Source of the DNA: Brachyhypopomus gauderio
Lineage: Eukaryota; Chordata; Actinopteri; Gymnotiformes; Hypopomidae
Assembly (NCBI RefSeq): GCF_052324685.1
Contig: NC_135223.1
Location: forward strand, 9,766,403-9,830,402
DNA: 64,000 bases
Direction of reading: 5' to 3'
In this document: one piece after another, positions 60,300 to 64,000 of the stretch
Layout: each line of letters opens with the position of its first letter
Position numbering within the stretch: the first letter of the stretch is position 1
Made by a program: the position numbers and the translations under genes
The notes under the pieces: model-generated
Database searches by the model: none
Told to the model about the DNA's origin: nothing
What the model saw: the letters and a program-made list of their open reading frames with translations, nothing else

Positions 60300-62360
60300 A
60301 GTAAGTTATGTTTGTGCTTTAATTATGTGTGATTTATATTTATTTATTTCACCTTTTGTTATTTGCTAAGCACTTTGAATCTTTCAACATTATTATTAAT
60401 GAGAAGTTCTAATATGTCTGAGGAAAAAATGTGGTGAGAAAACTTTCTCTGCATACACTGCAGTTTTTCTGGTAGGAAGTTGAACCCGTTGACATCCTAA
60501 ATATTCTTCATTCTCCAGGACTGCACACCTGTTTGCATTTTGTTGACTCAGTTTGTCTGAGTTGCATTTAAGACTCAAATCGAATCCACAAGGAACATTG
60601 TGAATCAGGTGAAACTCTTAAGTGCATCTTTAATAAGTTTAGTTTTCTGCTTTTTGGAAAGAGAAGAAGTTCAGGCTTATTTCTCACAACGTGATCAGAA
60701 GAGGGACTTACAACCTTATATTTAACCTCTGAACAGAAAATGCCATTCATTTTTCAGTATGAACACCACACAGGTTCACCAGAGTTCGCTAACAGGTTAG
60801 CAGAGTGCATGCCCACAACCTTTGTCACACTGTCATAGCTGACAGTCCAATTAATCATTGTAGCACGTCAAAACAGCACATGACTCTTCTGAATGGGAAT
60901 ATACTGTATACACTGATCATAAACATAGACCAATAGACCTGAATGCTTGTAATTATTAGAGTCCTATGAAAAGTCATGCAGACATGCTTCTGGAAACTTC
61001 AGAAGTGAAGGTGAAAATGTCTTTTTGCAAGTGTTTAAGAATATTGCCACAATAGCCACAACAATTGTACAATTTAACCATTGCTCTGTTGTGTAACTGC
61101 TTTGTATCTAACTTTGCTTTAAAACTATAGCACTTGAAATATCCATAGCCTACTGGAAATAATGTATTGTGATTAGTTTATATTTGCTGTGGAAAATTAG
61201 GAGCAGTAAAGGTGTTTACAGGTCATGGTTTGTAAGGCGTAGTCACATCATCAGTTTCCACTCGGAAATGAAGCCAAAGGTATTGTAAGAACAGGTTCAG
61301 TCGAGAGTTTATAAAAAGGATTTTATAAAATGCATTTCTGTGGCTTTCACTTTATTGTTTTGAATATTTGCATGATTTCATCCTCTCATTGTGTCCCCAC
61401 TACACATAAGTAATGAAAGCCACTGTTGGTATGAGGTCTACATTTTATCAGTGTTTATGAAACATTGTTTAAGTGCTACAGCCTCCATGTATAATCAAGA
61501 GTTCAATAGTTCAATCAGAGGAGTCAGACAAAAGAAAACTAAAACAGCTCAGTATACAAGATCATTTAAAATTACATTTGTTACATTGGTTACATTAATT
61601 AAAAATGTAGCCCAAGCTAATTGCAGTACGACCACGGGGTGACTGATGAACCTGAGCTAGCAGGGACTAAGACCGCACAGTGAATAGCTATGTGGCTGCT
61701 ATGTTGGTAGCAAAGTTCTCAAAGACTATATAACAGGACTAATTGAGTTCTCAAAGGAAGTGGACACAAGATGTTCAGAAACACTTGATGTCATGGTGTG
61801 GAACAGATGGACCCAACCTGCCCTGGTTCCTGTGCCTCCCTGTACACACATCCTCCTAGTATTATACCAAACATCTTGCATCATTCATTGTCATTCAGAC
61901 TGAGTTAGCGTGCATACACCAAACTCCTCTACAGTAGTCAACGCCTAGGTATGCTGTTCACCAGGTAATATGGGAATGTAATAAGCTACATTATTTTTGG
62001 TTTGGCAAAATAGGGCCTCCTCGGGTATTATTCCTAGGTTAATGACGCTATACGTACTACTAACAGTAGGATCATAGCCATAGAGCACAGTCGTAATCCA
62101 GCAGCTCTGTATTCTGCTCAGTTGGAGGATTAAATGCTTAAGTCATTAAGCCCTTCTGTATCATACAGATCGCATAAATCTTATATAAACTTATAATGAA
62201 TCTGTTTATCATAACGCCACTGGGACTCCTAATAATTAACCCCAAGGTTTTCATGTACAAAAGTCAAGAGGCATTTTTTTTTCCCACACATTTCTCACAT
62301 ATATATGTAACTGTGACACTTGACACACTGCTGGGGGTGTGTCCTTGTGATGCTTGCGAA
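60300..62360. other. Spacer between the tandem abcb5 genes, second part
   Basis: AT-rich DNA without recognised genes. It leads into the TATA-containing segment upstream of the second gene. Confidence 0.5.
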
Positions 62361-62368
62361 ATACAAGG

Positions 62369-62450
62369 TATAAAGCATCATCTCCAGGCGTCAGGAAATA
62401 ACTGTGGACATTATTTTTCACATCTCAGTTCTCCGTGATAACTGCACGGG
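62369..62450 (+). promoter_or_regulatory. TATA box and 5'UTR exon of second abcb5-like gene
   Basis: TATAAA at 62,369-62,374 is followed by a probable non-coding exon ending at a perfect donor (gcacggg|gtaagt, 62,450/62,451). The acceptor ccccataag at 63,250 precedes the ATG exon. The sequence is not obviously similar to the corresponding segment of the first gene. Confidence 0.45.
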
Positions 62451-62789
62451 GTAAGTCATTAAATGGCCATTGGTTTTGTTCTGGTATTTTTGGAAACACT
62501 AGCCTTTAGTTGTTCTACAGCCTAAACCATAAGGTAATGTAGCTACCTTTTTCTGTCCAACACATTTCCTATGTAGCAGATGTTTATATTGGTAATTGCT
62601 TTGCATAGGTTACCAATATTCATTATTCATGAAAATACTAAGTGAGAAGAAATGCCATTAAAAAAATATATTTTAGTGTAATTAAATGTTAATGCATAGT
62701 TTTTTTGGAGATTCAAAAAAGTTGAGGACTTACAATAAGTACAAATAAGATGTGCTGAAGACAAATTATTGCACTTTCCCTAATACGTG

Positions 62790-62990
62790 CATCAATATAT
62801 TTGTTTATCTGTTTAGTTCATTTGAGGGTATATCTGTTTATCTATTTAGTTTTGTTTATCTGTTTAGTTAGTTTGTGGGTTTATTTGTTTAGTTAATTTG
62901 TGGGTATATATGTTTATCTGTTTATTTTGTTTGTGGGTATATTTGTATTATATTATCCTTTATATCTTAGTTTGTTTGTTCATATGTTCA
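62790..62990. repeat. Degenerate T-rich tandem repeat
   Basis: Imperfect units of gtttatctgtttagtttgt-like sequence, several copies, within the presumed first intron of the second abcb5-like gene. Confidence 0.6.
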
Positions 62991-63276
62991 TTTCCTATTG
63001 TGATGTAAAATTGTTGCTTTGTAAATATTACTGCCTGTTTATTAATGGGGTAATTATGTAGGCTCCTAATGTAAATGAATAATATTATCATTTGTGTATA
63101 TAAGTCATTAGTTATTATGCCTAAGGTTTGAAGGAACCATTATCTTAGAATGGTCAGGCTATGGGTTTATATTGCAGTTTGAAAATGTCTTTCTAAATTG
63201 TACAAATATTTTTCCCTTTTTGTTGTTGTTGTTGCTGATCTCCCCATAAGGAGCCCATAGACACCAGTGTGCCAGT

Positions 63277-64000
63277 ATGACGGAGGAGCTGAATTCAGAA
63301 GAAACCCAACCTCCAGCTGATCTTCAAGGTGTGGCCTCTCTGCTCCCAGTCTGCATACACCTTTCACAGTAATTACGACATGCCATGTTTGGTAGCTGCA
63401 GGCGCTCCACTAGTTTATCTGGTTTCAAAGGACACGCTAACTGTAAACAATGCAAAACTATTGGACTTCTCTTCAGTGTTCCTCGGAAACATCGGTCCTT
63501 TGGTTTGTGACCTTCTTGATGTACCTGTTTTCCCAGAGGTTCCTGTGGGACACATCAACTTGGCTTTCAGTGAGAATGAGAAACCTCAGGATGAGACAGC
63601 AGAGAACTTGCCCAAGGACAACTCCAAGTCCACGCCAAAGGACAAAAAGTAATTACAGGCTGGTACTGTACTTATTACACATGACCTGCATCACACAATT
63701 AGTCACTGAATCATGTGATTGTGTTGCTATTATTAAAGAAAGAAGAAGAAGAAGTCTGATAAGCCAAAGGAGAAGGGGAAGTCAGTCGGCTTCTTCCAGC
63801 TGGTAAGGCGATGTCTGAGACCCCTCTCCATATTCACAACCTGAATGGTTGCAGTGTGCCTGTACTTTAAGACATGTCACCTGGCTTCTGTTGTGGTTAC
63901 AGTTTCGTTATGCCACCTGCTCAGAGGTTTTCCTGATGCTGATTGGTCTCCTGTGTTCTGCTATTCATGGCGCCGCCCTGCCGCTCATGTGTGTAGTGTT
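63277..64000 (+). CDS. Second tandem abcb5-like gene, 5' end (partial)
   Basis: Four exons before the window ends: 63,277-63,328 ([17 protein letters not shown]), 63,537-63,648 (VPVGHINLAFSENEKPQDET to STPKDK), 63,739-63,802 (lysine run, then SVGFFQL) and 63,903 onward ([20 protein letters not shown], first transmembrane helix). Exon 1 is nearly identical to that of the upstream gene, including surrounding bases, while exon 2 is longer and different. Phases agree (1, 2, 0). The fourth exon reads on in frame through HGAALPLMCVV, without the extra base seen in the upstream gene. This is a tandem paralogue; the rest lies outside the window. Confidence 0.9.

Overview
The window is vertebrate genomic DNA, almost certainly from a teleost fish. 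It has large introns with GT-AG splice sites, long CA/GT and CT microsatellites, hAT-like and LINE/SINE-type fish repeats, and the gene order of human 7p21 (TWIST1 - TMEM196 - MACC1 - ABCB5). The repeat flavour suggests an otophysan, but the species cannot be fixed from the sequence.

Layout. Bases 1-18,480 hold no gene I can support. This is the 3' side of twist1, where HDAC9 and its long-range enhancers lie in other vertebrates; here I see only motifs, a few tandem repeats and two GC-rich patches. At 18.49-20.0 kb lies twist1 (minus): one coding exon, a 3'UTR intron, and a recognisable TATA/CCAAT promoter. From 20.2 to 29.9 kb is intergenic DNA rich in microsatellites and minisatellites, with one unexplained phase-consistent exon pair on the plus strand (24,788-25,682). 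At 29.95-30.12 kb is a likely first coding exon of tmem196 (minus), for which no further exons were found. At 33.2-39.1 kb is a complete macc1 gene (minus; four coding exons, predicted 859 aa, plus a 5'UTR exon). At 39.85-57.4 kb is abcb5 (plus): a 5'UTR exon and 28 coding exons of a full ABC transporter, about 1,317 codons, with an apparent one-base insertion in coding exon 4. At 62.4 kb to the end is the start of a second, tandem abcb5-like gene (four exons seen, running off the window), which lacks that insertion.

How the genes relate. The loci do not form a functional unit. They are a conserved syntenic block: a mesenchymal bHLH regulator (twist1), a small tetraspan protein (tmem196), a SH3/death-domain adaptor (macc1) and drug-efflux-type ABC transporters. 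FERD3L, POLR1F (TWISTNB) and ITGB8, which sit inside this block in human, were not found.

The most unusual structures are in the first abcb5 gene. A minisatellite of 17 units carries a copy of the coding-exon-18 splice acceptor and the first 25 bases of that exon in every unit, and ends in the genuine exon. One intron holds an hAT-type MITE with an 8-bp target duplication, a 2.4-kb non-autonomous LTR element with a 5-bp target duplication inside a LINE reverse-transcriptase fragment, and a 675-bp terminal-inverted-repeat element inside a GGAT microsatellite. No prokaryotic features, CRISPR arrays or intact autonomous transposons were seen.
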